DNA of 52,273 nt from Arenicellales bacterium (GTDB lineage Bacteria; Pseudomonadota; Gammaproteobacteria; BMS3Bbin11). Positions 30,508 to 39,780 of the stretch are shown here, piece after piece. A model generated the notes under the pieces. The model did no database searches. It saw only the letters and a list, made by a program, of their open reading frames with translations, and was not told the origin of the DNA. The stretch is taken from positions 1 to 52,273 of the forward strand of contig JARFQE010000097.1 in assembly GCA_029287915.1 (NCBI GenBank), read 5' to 3'. Numbering within the stretch: the stretch's first letter is position 1; each line of letters begins with the position of its first letter. The position numbers and the translations under genes are program-made.

Positions 30508-31515
30508 CTAATGTGCTGTCAGGAATGAAACGCCATCAACACCAATGAAATCAACACCTCTTTTTTCTGCCACACCGCTGTCAATAGGATCAGTGTTTAG
30601 CATACGAGGCACACGGTAGCGATGATAGGCTCTTAATAAATGGCCAATAGGCAGGACCTGCTGACACTGACTACCAAAGGCTTCACGGTGCAGTGATGGT
30701 AGTTGATACCAGGGCACGACAGGTTTCAGGTGGTGTGCATTGTGGTAGCCGAAATTCAGCACCAGTAAATTCAGCCAGGGATGATTTGTCGAAAAAAGAT
30801 TAGAGAAGGTATTACGCTGCTCAAATTCCCGATCAAACTGCTTCACCTCATCGCCCCGTTCCCTTTCCAGGGTTTCGAATAATTCATAGGTATGCTGATG
30901 TGTATCCATGAATCGCATTATTGTCAGAAATATAAGGTAGGCCAGCGGGTAGAATACAACCACCTGCGGTGCATACCATACCAGTAGTGCAAATACCGAT
31001 ATCCGAATCAGTAGCACTGTTGCAACCCGCACTCGCCGGTGCCGGCGACTGGTTAGAATGAATGGCACAACCAGTACCAGCAGGTGCATGATAATTTCAA
31101 CTGCCGGAATATAAAACCATTCAAGCACTTGCAATATTTTCATCAATAGCGGATGGGCTGCAAATCTGGGACGATAGTCAAATGCCACGACATCTGCTCG
31201 ATCTATATGATGCCTGAAATGCTTTTTTCGGATATCTTCGTAACTTCCGTAACAGGCACCATTAAACCAGTTCAGAATACCTCCCAGTCTTGCATTCGCA
31301 CTATTGCTGCTAAAAACAGTATTGTGTGCACATTCGTGTACCATATAGGCCGCTATCACCATGCTATGTGCCAGAAAAAGAGATCCACAAAAATTCAGCA
31401 CAATGAGATCTGTAGTAATGAGGTAGATTCCGAAACAGTAGGCCGAAAGGATATAGAGTAATGAAGAGAAGTTCGGCCACAGACCGTCCGCATATTTCAT
31501 GACCGGTTTCATCAC
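30508..31515 (-). CDS. Membrane diiron enzyme of the fatty acid desaturase/hydroxylase superfamily
   Basis: 335 residues with several membrane helices and three histidine boxes: H60-E-C-A-H64, H99-F-R-H102-H103 and H258-N-A-H261-H262. These are the diiron ligands of desaturases, alkane hydroxylases and related oxygenases. An extra DTHQHTYE lies near 204. Substrate cannot be read. The unit desaturase-like/MBL hydrolase/EamA under a sigma-54 promoter points to nitrogen acquisition, not membrane lipid adjustment, though the latter remains possible. RBS is AGGTG. Confidence 0.82.
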   Translation of the reverse strand: MMKPVMKYADGLWPNFSSLLYILSAYCFGIYLITTDLIVLNFCGSLFLAHSMVIAAYMVHECAHNTVFSSNSANARLGGILNWFNGACYGSYEDIRKKHFRHHIDRADVVAFDYRPRFAAHPLLMKILQVLEWFYIPAVEIIMHLLVLVVPFILTSRRHRRVRVATVLLIRISVFALLVWYAPQVVVFYPLAYLIFLTIMRFMDTHQHTYELFETLERERGDEVKQFDREFEQRNTFSNLFSTNHPWLNLLVLNFGYHNAHHLKPVVPWYQLPSLHREAFGSQCQQVLPIGHLLRAYHRYRVPRMLNTDPIDSGVAEKRGVDFIGVDGVSFLTAH

Positions 31516-31602
31516 GGTACACCTCGGGTTGTCGCGTGCAGTTAAAGTATGCCGCGCGCGTCTACCGGCACGGCAAAATGGAAATTGCTAGTTTTTTAAT
31601 AA

Positions 31603-31618
31603 AGCAATTTGTATGCCA
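31603..31618 (-). promoter_or_regulatory. Sigma-54 promoter for the desaturase-like unit
   Basis: The minus strand reads TGGCATACAAATTGCT, matching the -24 TGGC and -12 TTGC elements with correct spacing. It is 88-103 bp before the ATG. Confidence 0.78.
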
Positions 31619-31712
31619 TGTGATAATGACATTACAACGCTTTGATACTAGGGTCATGGCGCCGACGTTGAATTTTATAGCCCTGTAGCAGAAACTGGCG
31701 AATTAGAGCTAC

Positions 31713-31727
31713 AGCTAGTGTGGTGCA
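31713..31727. promoter_or_regulatory. NtrC-like site, one strong half
   Basis: AGCTAGTGTGGTGCA has an exact TGGTGCA half and a degenerate partner half. It is about 95 bp upstream of the sigma-54 promoter at 31603-31618. Confidence 0.5.
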
Positions 31728-31762
31728 AATTACATCCAAAATAGTGAGATCAGCAGTTACAT

Positions 31763-31779
31763 TGCACCATGGATGTGCA
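31763..31779. promoter_or_regulatory. NtrC-type dyad
   Basis: TGCACCATGGATGTGCA is a TGCAC-N7-GTGCA palindrome with the left half TGCACCA exact. It is about 145 bp upstream of the -24 element, a normal enhancer distance. Confidence 0.68.
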
Positions 31780-31854
31780 TCAGAATGATGAGAATCCAAC
31801 CACTGCCCTTATTGATGATAGCCAGAAAGAAAAGACAAACAGTGAAGTTATCGA

Positions 31855-32859
31855 CTAATCCAGCTTTCGAAACTCCTTCGGGGACTCTCCGGTCCAGCGT
31901 TTAAACGCACGTGAAAAGGAACTCATCTCGGAGAAACCAAGCATAAAAGATATTTCTGTGAGGGTCAGCTTTCTATCGTGGATATATTTCAGAGCAAGGT
32001 CTTTTCTTACCTCGGTCAGTATTGTTTTAAAGGTTGTTCCCTTTTCATTAAGTCTTCGCTGCAGACTTCGTTTGCTGGTGAGTACTGCTTCTGAAATTGT
32101 CTCGTCGGTTACATTTCCAGAAGGTAATTGATTGATGATCGCCACCTTGACCTGCTGAACAATGTCCTCTTTATCCAGCTCAGCGAGGTAATTCTGCATC
32201 ACCTGATCATTGATCTGGGCAAGCTGTGGATTGGAACTGGTGAGCTGCTTATTGACTGCATCCAGAGAAAATATCATCTGGTTATGTTCGGCACCGAACT
32301 CTACAGGACAACGAAAAAAACTATAATATTCCCCACTGCAAGGTGATCCGGCATGTTTAAATCTGACCGAAACTGGATTCAGTCCGTTGCCATAATTTGC
32401 ACGACACATGGTTAATAAAATAGCGGATGAGGAATCCTGCTGATAATCAGTCGGCACTTCTCTGTCATCAGAAGTGATTGTTATAACAACATTATCATCA
32501 ATTTCTTCCAGCGTTACCGTAATTGCATCGTTGATGATACGAACATAACGTGACAGTCTATTTAACGCTGTATAGAGTGTCGAGCTTGCCAGCCACGCAT
32601 AGCCGAGTGATGCCATATGTGATGGGTGCCACAAACTGCCCAGTTTCAAACCCATACATGGATCATTAATGACTTTGAATAGTTCGGAATAGATTTTGTC
32701 AATGGTCGCGAGACTGAACCTTGCCCGGGGATCATTGATCAACTTTGGATCGATATGAGCATTGCGGAAATACGGCTCTGGATCCAGACCATAGCTCTCA
32801 ATCACTTTCCATAGTAATCCAGCGGCTGAAGCGAGTATTGTCTGAGCTTTGGTTGTCAT
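31855..32859 (-). CDS. AraC-family transcriptional regulator
   Basis: 334 residues. The N-terminal domain (about 15-200) resembles the arabinose-binding-like region of OruR/ArgR-type AraC proteins (IDKIYSELFKVINDPCMGLKLG, SLGYAWLASSTLYTALNRLSRY). The C-terminal double helix-turn-helix spans about 240-332 (SKRSLQRRLNEKGTTFKTIL, LTEISFMLGFSEMSSFSRAFKRWTGESPKEFR). Binds DNA as an activator; the effector is unknown. It is divergent from cbpA and upstream of the desaturase-like unit on the same strand, so either could be its target. Two palindromes lie in front of it. Confidence 0.88.
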   Translation of the reverse strand: MTTKAQTILASAAGLLWKVIESYGLDPEPYFRNAHIDPKLINDPRARFSLATIDKIYSELFKVINDPCMGLKLGSLWHPSHMASLGYAWLASSTLYTALNRLSRYVRIINDAITVTLEEIDDNVVITITSDDREVPTDYQQDSSSAILLTMCRANYGNGLNPVSVRFKHAGSPCSGEYYSFFRCPVEFGAEHNQMIFSLDAVNKQLTSSNPQLAQINDQVMQNYLAELDKEDIVQQVKVAIINQLPSGNVTDETISEAVLTSKRSLQRRLNEKGTTFKTILTEVRKDLALKYIHDRKLTLTEISFMLGFSEMSSFSRAFKRWTGESPKEFRKLD

Positions 32860-32927
32860 TTTATTATTATCAACTGCATTGAATCATTGTGCTCTGACAA
32901 TACAACATCTATGACATTTTTTACAGG

Positions 32928-32942
32928 TACCATTGCATGGTA
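32928..32942. promoter_or_regulatory. Palindrome TACCAT-TGC-ATGGTA
   Basis: Perfect 6-3-6 inverted repeat in the AraC/cbpA divergent spacer, three bases before a second, longer palindrome. Confidence 0.5.
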
Positions 32943-32945
32943 AAC

Positions 32946-32969
32946 AGCAATAGTATTAATACTATTGCT
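32946..32969. promoter_or_regulatory. 24-bp perfect palindrome in the AraC/cbpA divergent spacer
   Basis: Arms AGCAATAGTATT followed directly by the reverse complement, without spacer. No T-run follows, so it is more like an operator than a terminator. It lies 87 bp before the AraC-family start and 98 bp before the cbpA start. Confidence 0.6.
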
Positions 32970-33067
32970 TATGTCTCTGCTGCCCTTATATTATTTACTG
33001 AATATGAATAATATTAACCCGCATGCGGGATCTCTATGGCTACAACTGATTGCACTAAGGGCTATGT

Positions 33068-34018
33068 ATGAAATATAAGGATTACTATGAAATCATGGGC
33101 ATCAAGCGTGATGCCACACAGGATGAGATAAAGCGTAGCTACCGTAAACTGGCTCGCAAATATCACCCTGATGTCAGCAAGGCATCTGATGCTGAGGAAC
33201 GTTTTAAAGAAGTGGGTGAGGCATATGAAGTCTTAAAGGATCCTGAAAAACGTATGGCTTATGATCAATTAGGCGCAAACTGGCAACAGGGACAGGATTT
33301 CCAGCCACCGCCTGGCTGGCAGGATGGATTTGAGTTTAGTGGCGGTGGTTACACTGATAGTGGCTCTTCCAGGTTCAGTGATTTTTTTGAAGATTTGTTT
33401 GGTCGCACAGGCGCTGGAGGTTTTCAGCAAGGCCGGCAACATGGTTTCCACATGAAAGGGGAAGACCACCATGCTAAAGTCGGCGTATCACTGGAAGATG
33501 CCTATAATGGTGCCGAACGAGCCATCACTCTGAAAATACCCGAGGTTGATACCACAGGCCACCTCGTAACGCGTGATCGCAAACTTAATGTCAAGATTCC
33601 CAAAGGCGTCACACAGGGACAACGAATTCGTTTACGTGGCCAGGGTGGCGCCGGCACCGGTGATGCACCGGCCGGAGACCTCTACCTCGAAATTGACCTG
33701 CTGCCACACCCCATATTCAAAGCAGATGGTCGAGATATATATGTAGACCTGCCAGTTGCCCCGTGGGAAACGGCATTAGGCGCACAGGTGTCAATACCTA
33801 CTCTGGGCGGCAAAGTCGAAATGAAGATACCGGCCGGCTCACAAAGCGGCAGCAAACTGCGCCTGAAAGGACGGGGCCTGCCCGGTACAAACAACGGTGA
33901 CCAATATGTGGTGCTTAAAATTGAAACACCAGCACCTAATACCGAAAAACAAAAAGACCTGTATCGCCAGATGCAGCAAGAAATGGGCTTTAATCCTCGA
34001 AGCAGGATGGGAGTATAA
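33068..34018 (+). CDS. cbpA: CbpA-type DnaJ-like co-chaperone
   Basis: 316 residues. An N-terminal J domain (1-70) with HPD at 33-35, then a Gly/Phe-rich linker (about 75-130), and two C-terminal beta-sandwich substrate domains (GVSLEDAYNGAERAITLKIP, DLYLEIDLLPHPIF). It lacks the zinc-finger of DnaJ, which defines CbpA. Stimulates DnaK ATPase. Followed by its modulator cbpM after 2 bases. Confidence 0.93.
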   Translation: MKYKDYYEIMGIKRDATQDEIKRSYRKLARKYHPDVSKASDAEERFKEVGEAYEVLKDPEKRMAYDQLGANWQQGQDFQPPPGWQDGFEFSGGGYTDSGSSRFSDFFEDLFGRTGAGGFQQGRQHGFHMKGEDHHAKVGVSLEDAYNGAERAITLKIPEVDTTGHLVTRDRKLNVKIPKGVTQGQRIRLRGQGGAGTGDAPAGDLYLEIDLLPHPIFKADGRDIYVDLPVAPWETALGAQVSIPTLGGKVEMKIPAGSQSGSKLRLKGRGLPGTNNGDQYVVLKIETPAPNTEKQKDLYRQMQQEMGFNPRSRMGV

Positions 34019-34020
34019 AA

Positions 34021-34323
34021 ATGACTGAAAAATCCGCACATATCGAGATTATTGACGAAAATTTCGAATTCAGTCTGGCCGATCTCTGCAAATGTTGCAC
34101 TGTACAGGCTGAAACCATTATTGAAATGGTTGAGGAAGGCATGCTGTCACCAACAGGAGAGTCTCCTTCTGAGTGGCGCTTCAAAGGAACGGCGCAGCGG
34201 CATGTAGAGATTACATTGCATTTGCAGAGAGATTTGCGAGTAAACCTGCCTGGAGCGGCGCTCGCCCTGGAGTTAATAGAAGAAAACGAGAGACTACGAC
34301 ACAAGTTGCGGATCAGGGGATAA
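34021..34323 (+). CDS. cbpM: CbpM-like chaperone modulator
   Basis: 100 residues with the MerR-like helical fold of CbpM (FSLADLCKCCTVQAETIIEMVEEGML, then ERLRHKLRIRG coiled-coil tail). CbpM binds the J domain of CbpA and inhibits it. The order cbpA-cbpM with a 2-base gap is standard. It converges on ureG with a 77-base spacer. Confidence 0.88.
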   Translation: MTEKSAHIEIIDENFEFSLADLCKCCTVQAETIIEMVEEGMLSPTGESPSEWRFKGTAQRHVEITLHLQRDLRVNLPGAALALELIEENERLRHKLRIRG

Positions 34324-34400
34324 GCGTCAATACTCATCAGGTTTACGGTTTACGGTATACGTAATACATAAAACATAAAACCTAATACTTATTTTTGATG

Positions 34401-35036
34401 TTAAAGCATCCCCTCCTGCTCGATAAAACGGATGATTTCATCAACACCCTCTGCAGTTTTTAAATTGCTCATCACATAGGGTCTGTCACCACGCATCCTT
34501 TCTGTATCAGCCTGCATAACATCCAGCGAAGCACCGACATAAGGTGCAAGATCAATCTTGTTTATCACCAGCAAGTCTGAACGTGTGATACCCGGTCCAC
34601 CTTTACGCGGTATTTTCTCTCCTTCCGAAACATCAATGACATAGATAGTCAGGTCTGCAAGCTCCGGACTGAAAGTAGCAGACAAATTATCTCCTCCGCT
34701 TTCTATAAAAATAACATCAAGGTTCGTGAACTTTTTATTCAGCTCATCGACGGCTGCCAGGTTCATTGATGCATCTTCACGAATCGCAGTATGCGGACAG
34801 CCGCCAGTTTCAACACCTATGATCCTGTCTGCCTCCAATGCCTGGCTATTTATCAGAAAATTGGCATCCTCCTGTGTATAGATATCATTTGTTACAACCG
34901 CGATATCATATTTATCTCGCATGACTTTACACACTTTATCTAGTAAAGCCGTTTTTCCTGAACCAACGGGTCCTCCGACTCCAACGCGCAATGGATTGCG
35001 TGATGTGGGATCTGGGGTTTTCTGTTCCTGCTGCAT
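34401..35036 (-). CDS. ureG: UreG, urease accessory GTPase
   Basis: 211 residues from ATG 35036, preceded by AAGGAA; a GTG 18 codons earlier (35090) gives an unusual extension and a weak ribosome site. P-loop GGPVGSGKT, then [30 protein letters not shown] with the nickel-binding Cys-Pro-His, [19 protein letters not shown] and [11 protein letters not shown]. Delivers nickel with UreE to the urease apoenzyme through the UreDFG complex. Last gene of the urt/ure block. Confidence 0.95.
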   Translation of the reverse strand: MQQEQKTPDPTSRNPLRVGVGGPVGSGKTALLDKVCKVMRDKYDIAVVTNDIYTQEDANFLINSQALEADRIIGVETGGCPHTAIREDASMNLAAVDELNKKFTNLDVIFIESGGDNLSATFSPELADLTIYVIDVSEGEKIPRKGGPGITRSDLLVINKIDLAPYVGASLDVMQADTERMRGDRPYVMSNLKTAEGVDEIIRFIEQEGML

Positions 35037-35095
35037 TTTATCTAGATTTCCTTTTCGTATATGTGCTAATTCTCTGGCCGTGTAGTTCACCCAGA

Positions 35096-35770
35096 TTAAG
35101 AACGAAACAAACGGGTGTATTGTGTTTCATGTTGCGCACTGGCAATCGCAAGTGCCGGGCTGGAACTGCCTATTTCTTCATCCCTGAGCTGCCTGGCATG
35201 TTCTATGACTTCCGTGACCCTGCCTGACAGGTTCATTAATAGTTTCTGACCATCAGTCTGTCCAAGAGGCACCAGTTTTACTGCGGCTATGACGAGGTTC
35301 TCCAGCCAGCTCCATATATAACCCAGACAAGCCTGATGAGGAGGGATATTCCAGGCCATGCTGGCATAGGAAAATCCAGCAGCCTGGCTGGTAATAATAA
35401 TAGATTCATACTGGTCAACATCTGCTATTTTGAGTGATGACAACAGACGAAATAGTGCTGTAGCCCGATTTTTTTCTTCCAACCGCAGTTCGCAGGTCTC
35501 GCGGCTGGCCATACTCAGTTCACTCCAGTGTTCCAGAGAAGTCATGTCTTTTTCTTTCCATGCCTGCATCGAGCGTAACAGGATGGGTATTTCCAGTTCC
35601 TGCATAGTTGTCTGTAGCAGATCAGTCAACCAGCGTTCCAGTGAATCAGCATCAATTATCCAATCTGCTTCCACACACCACTCAATGCCCTGCGAATAGG
35701 TGAAGGCACCAATGGGCAATGAAGGACTGACTAGCTGCATTAGACGTAATGTTGCTAGATCAGTGATCAT
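35096..35770 (-). CDS. ureF: UreF, urease accessory protein
   Basis: 224 residues from ATG 35770, which overlaps the ureE stop by 11 bases; the open frame runs upstream but that part lies over ureE and is not UreF-like. Signature [27 protein letters not shown] at the N terminus and [29 protein letters not shown] further on. All-helical protein that links UreD and UreG during nickel insertion. Confidence 0.93.
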   Translation of the reverse strand: MITDLATLRLMQLVSPSLPIGAFTYSQGIEWCVEADWIIDADSLERWLTDLLQTTMQELEIPILLRSMQAWKEKDMTSLEHWSELSMASRETCELRLEEKNRATALFRLLSSLKIADVDQYESIIITSQAAGFSYASMAWNIPPHQACLGYIWSWLENLVIAAVKLVPLGQTDGQKLLMNLSGRVTEVIEHARQLRDEEIGSSSPALAIASAQHETQYTRLFRS

Positions 35771-36272
35771 GACCGCTACTGCCGTTATGGCTGTGATTGC
35801 TGTGTGGATGCGAATGTTCGTGAGAAGCCTCATGCGTATGCCCCTGCAGATGACCAAAATCACCATAGGCCCCCGCTTCTGGCTCGAACGCTGCATTTTC
35901 TGAACGCACGTCCAGCCCCAGCCCCCGGCAAAGTTCGTCCAGCACATGATCGGCCTGGTAACGGACAAAATTGCTGGTTATCTGCAGGGCTACATGCCGG
36001 TTGCCTAAATGATAACAGGCGCGCGATAATTGCAGATGATCGTCAGAATAAACCGTACTGACGTCTTCCTTCGCAGCTTTGATTAATACTACCTCCCCAG
36101 CATCAGTAGACAGGCAATCCCCTTCCCGTAATATCACCCCGCGTTGCAGAAAAAGACCGGCTTCAACACCATTATCCAGCACAACCCGCTGGCGACTTTT
36201 CTGGCGCTGTTCATAACTCAGGGTCAGTGTGAGATCAGGCTCTGTATTTGTTTTTTGAGTAAAGCGCAACAT
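35760..36272 (-). CDS. ureE: UreE, urease nickel metallochaperone
   Basis: 170 residues. N-terminal peptide-binding domain (EQRQKSRQRVVLDNGVEAGLFL), metal-binding domain with CYHLGNRHVALQI, and a His-rich tail (about 150-170; HEHSHPHSNHSH) that binds nickel. Starts 2 bases after ureC. Supplies Ni2+ to UreG. Confidence 0.94.
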   Translation of the reverse strand: MLRFTQKTNTEPDLTLTLSYEQRQKSRQRVVLDNGVEAGLFLQRGVILREGDCLSTDAGEVVLIKAAKEDVSTVYSDDHLQLSRACYHLGNRHVALQITSNFVRYQADHVLDELCRGLGLDVRSENAAFEPEAGAYGDFGHLQGHTHEASHEHSHPHSNHSHNGSSGHDH

Positions 36273-36274
36273 GT

Positions 36275-37978
36275 TTAAAACAGAAAATAACGTTGTGCCA
36301 TCGGTAAAATACTCGCCGGTTCACAGGTCAATAACTCACCATCTGCACGTACCTCATAGGTTTGCGGGTCGACTGAAATGTCAGGCAGATAGTCATTAAG
36401 CAACATGTCTTTTTTAGTGACCGATCGACACTGCCTGACAATACCTATCATACTTTGCAAGCCAAGCTGCTCATGCACACCGGCGTCAAAGCCGGCCTGT
36501 GACAGAAAGGTCATGGAGGTGGTGTTACGTGCTCCACCGAGAGCACCAAACATATGACGATAGTGTACTGGCTGCGGCGTTGGAATCGATGCATTGGGAT
36601 CACCCATGGGCGCCGCAACTATCATTCCGCCTTTAATAATCACACCCGGCTTACTGCCGAAGAACGCAGGCTTCCACAACACAAGATCAGCCAGCTTGCC
36701 AACTTCGATCGAACCCACAGCATGACTGATGCCATGTGCAACAGCGGGATTGATAGTATATTTGGCAATATAGCGTTTCGCTCTGGTATTATCAGATTCT
36801 GACGGGTCTCCTGCCAGGCTACCCCGTTGTACTCGCATCTTGTGCGCAGTCTGCCAGGTACGTGTAATCACTTCACCTACGCGCCCCATCGCCTGCGAAT
36901 CCGAAGCAATCATAGAAAAGGCGCCGAGGTCGTGCAAAATGTCTTCAGCGGCAATCGTTTCTCTTCGAATACGGGATTCTGCAAATGCCACATCTTCAGC
37001 AATATTCGGGTCTAGATGATGACAGACCATCAGCATGTCCAGGTGCTCATCAATAGTGTTGATGGTATACGGGCGCGTAGGATTGGTTGATGAGGGCAGA
37101 ACATTCATCTGTCCGCAGGCCTTGATAATGTCAGGTGCATGACCTCCCCCCGCCCCTTCAGTGTGATAGGTGTGGATAGTACGACCCTTCATTGCAGCCA
37201 GGCTGTCTTCAACAAAACCGGATTCATTGAGTGTGTCAGTATGTATAGCGACCTGTACATCATAAGCTTCAGCAACATCCAGGCAGTTATCGATCGCTGC
37301 AGGCGTTGTACCCCAGTCCTCATGTAATTTAAGTCCTATGGCACCTGCTGAAATTTGTTCTACCAGTGCAGCCGGCAGGCTTGCATTACCTTTGCCAAGA
37401 TAGCCGAGGTTCATCGGCAGCTCATCCGACGCCTGCAACATGCGGTGGATGTTCCACGGTCCCGGTGTACAGGTGGTTGCATTAGTACCTGTCGCCGGGC
37501 CGGTGCCGCCACCCAGCATAGTTGTTACACCGGACATAAGCGCATCATTGACCTGTTGCGGGCAGATGAAATGTATATGTGAATCTATAGCCCCGGCTGT
37601 CAAAATCTGTCCTTCTCCAGCAATAACCTCGGTGCCAGGTCCAATAACAATATTTACCGCTGCCTGGGTATCAGGATTTCCTGCCTTGCCAATGCCGGTG
37701 ATTAGCCCATCCTTGATGCCAACATCTGCCTTGACCGCCCCCCAGTAATCAAGAATTAATGCGTTGGTTATGACCACATCAACAACATCATCAGCCGCCC
37801 TCTGGCTCTGTCCCATGCCATCGCGGATAACCTTGCCACCGCCAAATTTAACTTCATCGCCATAAATGGTGTGGTCCTGTTCCACCGTGATCCACAAATC
37901 CGAATCACCGAGACGAACTCGATCGCCGGTACTTGGCCCATACATTTCGGCATAGGCCTGTTTACTGATCTTCGCCAT
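36275..37978 (-). CDS. ureC: UreC, urease alpha subunit
   Basis: 567 residues, the same length as Klebsiella UreC, and active-site numbering matches exactly: nickel ligands H134, H136, carbamylated K217, H246, H272, D360, plus flap C319 and H320. Hydrolyses urea to ammonia and carbamate in the cytoplasm. It is 2 bases after the fused UreA-UreB gene. Confidence 0.98.
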   Translation of the reverse strand: MAKISKQAYAEMYGPSTGDRVRLGDSDLWITVEQDHTIYGDEVKFGGGKVIRDGMGQSQRAADDVVDVVITNALILDYWGAVKADVGIKDGLITGIGKAGNPDTQAAVNIVIGPGTEVIAGEGQILTAGAIDSHIHFICPQQVNDALMSGVTTMLGGGTGPATGTNATTCTPGPWNIHRMLQASDELPMNLGYLGKGNASLPAALVEQISAGAIGLKLHEDWGTTPAAIDNCLDVAEAYDVQVAIHTDTLNESGFVEDSLAAMKGRTIHTYHTEGAGGGHAPDIIKACGQMNVLPSSTNPTRPYTINTIDEHLDMLMVCHHLDPNIAEDVAFAESRIRRETIAAEDILHDLGAFSMIASDSQAMGRVGEVITRTWQTAHKMRVQRGSLAGDPSESDNTRAKRYIAKYTINPAVAHGISHAVGSIEVGKLADLVLWKPAFFGSKPGVIIKGGMIVAAPMGDPNASIPTPQPVHYRHMFGALGGARNTTSMTFLSQAGFDAGVHEQLGLQSMIGIVRQCRSVTKKDMLLNDYLPDISVDPQTYEVRADGELLTCEPASILPMAQRYFLF

Positions 37979-37980
37979 AT

Positions 37981-38619
37981 CTAATCCTCCAGCGCACCCA
38001 TAACAAGTCCATTAAACCCATAGATTTTTTCATCTCCGGCAAACTTTACTAATACCACCTCGCGCGTCTGCCCCGGCTCAAAGCGAACAGCCGTGCCAGC
38101 AGCAATATCGAGCCTGAAACCTCTTGTCTTCTCACGTTCAAACTGCAGGCCTTTGTTTGTTTCATAGAAATGATAATGCGAACCTACCTGGATAGGGCGA
38201 TCGCCGATATTGGCAACACTGATCGTGATGCTTTCACGATCCTTATTGATCTCACGTTCGCCTGCCTCAGTGATCACCTCGCCAGGCTTAACAGCATACT
38301 CACTCTGACCGTCTACCGGCATGATGGGGGAATGAACGGTAACCAGTTTTGTGCCATCAGGAAAAGTCGCTTCTACCTGTACATCATGGATCATCTCTGC
38401 AACACCCTCCATCACATCAGAAGTCGTCAGCAAAGTCCTCCCATGGTCCATTAGTTGCGCAACAGTCATGCCTTCGCGTGCACCTTCCAGGACTGCACCG
38501 CTAATAAAGGCTACCGCTTCCGGGTAGTTCAATTTCAGACCCTTGTCCTTGCGACGTTCTGCCAGCAGGGCTGCCGTAAACAGTAACAACTTGTCTTTTT
38601 CACGTGGGGTGAGTTCCAT
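37981..38619 (-). CDS. ureAB: Fused urease gamma-beta subunit (UreA-UreB)
   Basis: 212 residues. Residues 1-100 are a full gamma subunit ([23 protein letters not shown], ... [21 protein letters not shown]). Residues about 105-212 are a full beta subunit ([40 protein letters not shown]). The fusion order gamma-beta is the one seen in Helicobacter UreA and some other bacteria. There is one continuous frame, and the linker is short. Followed by ureC. Confidence 0.95.
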   Translation of the reverse strand: MELTPREKDKLLLFTAALLAERRKDKGLKLNYPEAVAFISGAVLEGAREGMTVAQLMDHGRTLLTTSDVMEGVAEMIHDVQVEATFPDGTKLVTVHSPIMPVDGQSEYAVKPGEVITEAGEREINKDRESITISVANIGDRPIQVGSHYHFYETNKGLQFEREKTRGFRLDIAAGTAVRFEPGQTREVVLVKFAGDEKIYGFNGLVMGALED

Positions 38620-38650
38620 AATTATATTCCTGTCACGAGTTAGTTATGTT

Positions 38651-39517
38651 TTATGTATTCCAGATCCTTGGGACACAGGCATCCACACCCAGTACAGCAG
38701 GCCTTAGTATCTGCCATAACTGCCGGAAGTATGTGTGTGCAGATTCTGTTGAATCGCCCAGGTAACGGGCCACCAGTACGTTTACTTCAACACGACTAAC
38801 TCCCGCGATACCCTTTTCCGCCTGCACCGCCTGCAACGGTGCGAGAAGCATATCGTTGTTGATCAACTGGCTGACAACAACAAAACTGCCATACACACGG
38901 CATCCGCGCAGGCCGCTTGCCCTGTTTATTTCAATTGGATCCACTTTCAGCTTATCGTGAAATAACAGCTTGCCTGCAACTTTTAATTCTGTATTCAGTA
39001 ATACATTACCCGCTGTGAAGTCCTCATTATTAGCTGGCAGACCTAAACTATGAATCTCCCAACCAGCATACTTTGCATCTGCTGCAAGATTGACCATCAC
39101 CTGGGTTGAAACTTCAGTTGCTGGAAAGTAAATACTTTCCAGCGGCAAAAATTCCAGCACCGCATTGTCTGCTACATTGAATTGCTGTTGCAAAACGGCC
39201 GTTTTCCCTGCACTGCGATAAAACTTGCTGGCACCCGGTGTCGTAATCAGACCATGTGCGCCGGGCCTTACATCAACATCCAGAGATAATTGATCACCGC
39301 CAACCACACCGCCTGGGGGATGTAATAAATAGATGTGGCAGATATCACCCTCTGGATAAAAAGGGCGCTGGACGGTTAATGGACCATAACGCTTCTGTGG
39401 CAGCAAACATGTTGTGTTATTAATTTTTTGCAGCCTGAGCTGAAGAGATGCCTGCCATCCACCAGCAGGATTAGTGTCCTTCCCCGAAGCAGGAGAGATT
39501 TGTGAAACAGCTGTCAC
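38651..39517 (-). CDS. ureD: UreD (UreH), urease accessory protein
   Basis: 288 residues. Motifs RYGPLTVQRPFYPEGDICHIYLLHPPGGVVGGDQL, ALITTPGASKFYRS-like stretch, and FLPLESIYFPA are UreD signatures. Scaffold for UreF and UreG on the urease apoenzyme. First of the ure genes proper, 20 bases after the small HPGHEH gene. Confidence 0.94.
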   Translation of the reverse strand: MTAVSQISPASGKDTNPAGGWQASLQLRLQKINNTTCLLPQKRYGPLTVQRPFYPEGDICHIYLLHPPGGVVGGDQLSLDVDVRPGAHGLITTPGASKFYRSAGKTAVLQQQFNVADNAVLEFLPLESIYFPATEVSTQVMVNLAADAKYAGWEIHSLGLPANNEDFTAGNVLLNTELKVAGKLLFHDKLKVDPIEINRASGLRGCRVYGSFVVVSQLINNDMLLAPLQAVQAEKGIAGVSRVEVNVLVARYLGDSTESAHTYFRQLWQILRPAVLGVDACVPRIWNT

Positions 39518-39537
39518 TATGCCTGCCTGCAGGGTAT

Positions 39538-39729
39538 CTAGCGGCCTTTGACGAGCCAGACTGCTGCAATTGCCAGCATGGCAAAGCCAAGCAGCAATAA
39601 TAAGGGTTCTGTTCCATTAAGTATGTGAGCAGAGTAACTGTAGGCATTCCCGTGTTCATGTCCCGGGTGTGCTGAAGCAGGTCCGGACAAAAGGACAGGT
39701 AACGTTAACAACCGTTTTATCAGTTTCAT
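39538..39729 (-). CDS. 63-residue HPGHEHGN membrane protein
   Basis: Signal peptide (MKLIKRLLTLPVLLSGPASA) with predicted cleavage before HPGHEHGN, then one C-terminal helix (LLLLLGFAMLAIAAVWLVKGR). The His-rich mature start HPGH resembles the start of HupE/UreJ nickel transporters, but the rest of those proteins is missing. Located between urtE and ureD on the same strand. A periplasmic Ni2+-binding or urease-linked role is inference. Overlooked easily because of size, but upstream GGAGG (39740 area) and position support that it is expressed. Confidence 0.72.
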   Translation of the reverse strand: MKLIKRLLTLPVLLSGPASAHPGHEHGNAYSYSAHILNGTEPLLLLLGFAMLAIAAVWLVKGR

Positions 39730-39780
39730 TTTCGATTTCCTCCAGAGTCGATAGTATGCAGCTGAACTTCACAGACATAT

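Larger units (their letters stand above)
31516..31854. other. Non-coding control region of the desaturase-like unit
   Basis: 339 bases between the AraC-family gene stop and the desaturase-like start, both on the minus strand. It contains a sigma-54 promoter (31603-31618) and two NtrC-like sites. No reading frame in it looks like a gene. Confidence 0.7.

Noticed and set aside
35771-35968. Upstream extension of ureF
   Set aside because: It lies inside ureE and does not resemble UreF; the family start is [12 protein letters not shown] at 35770.
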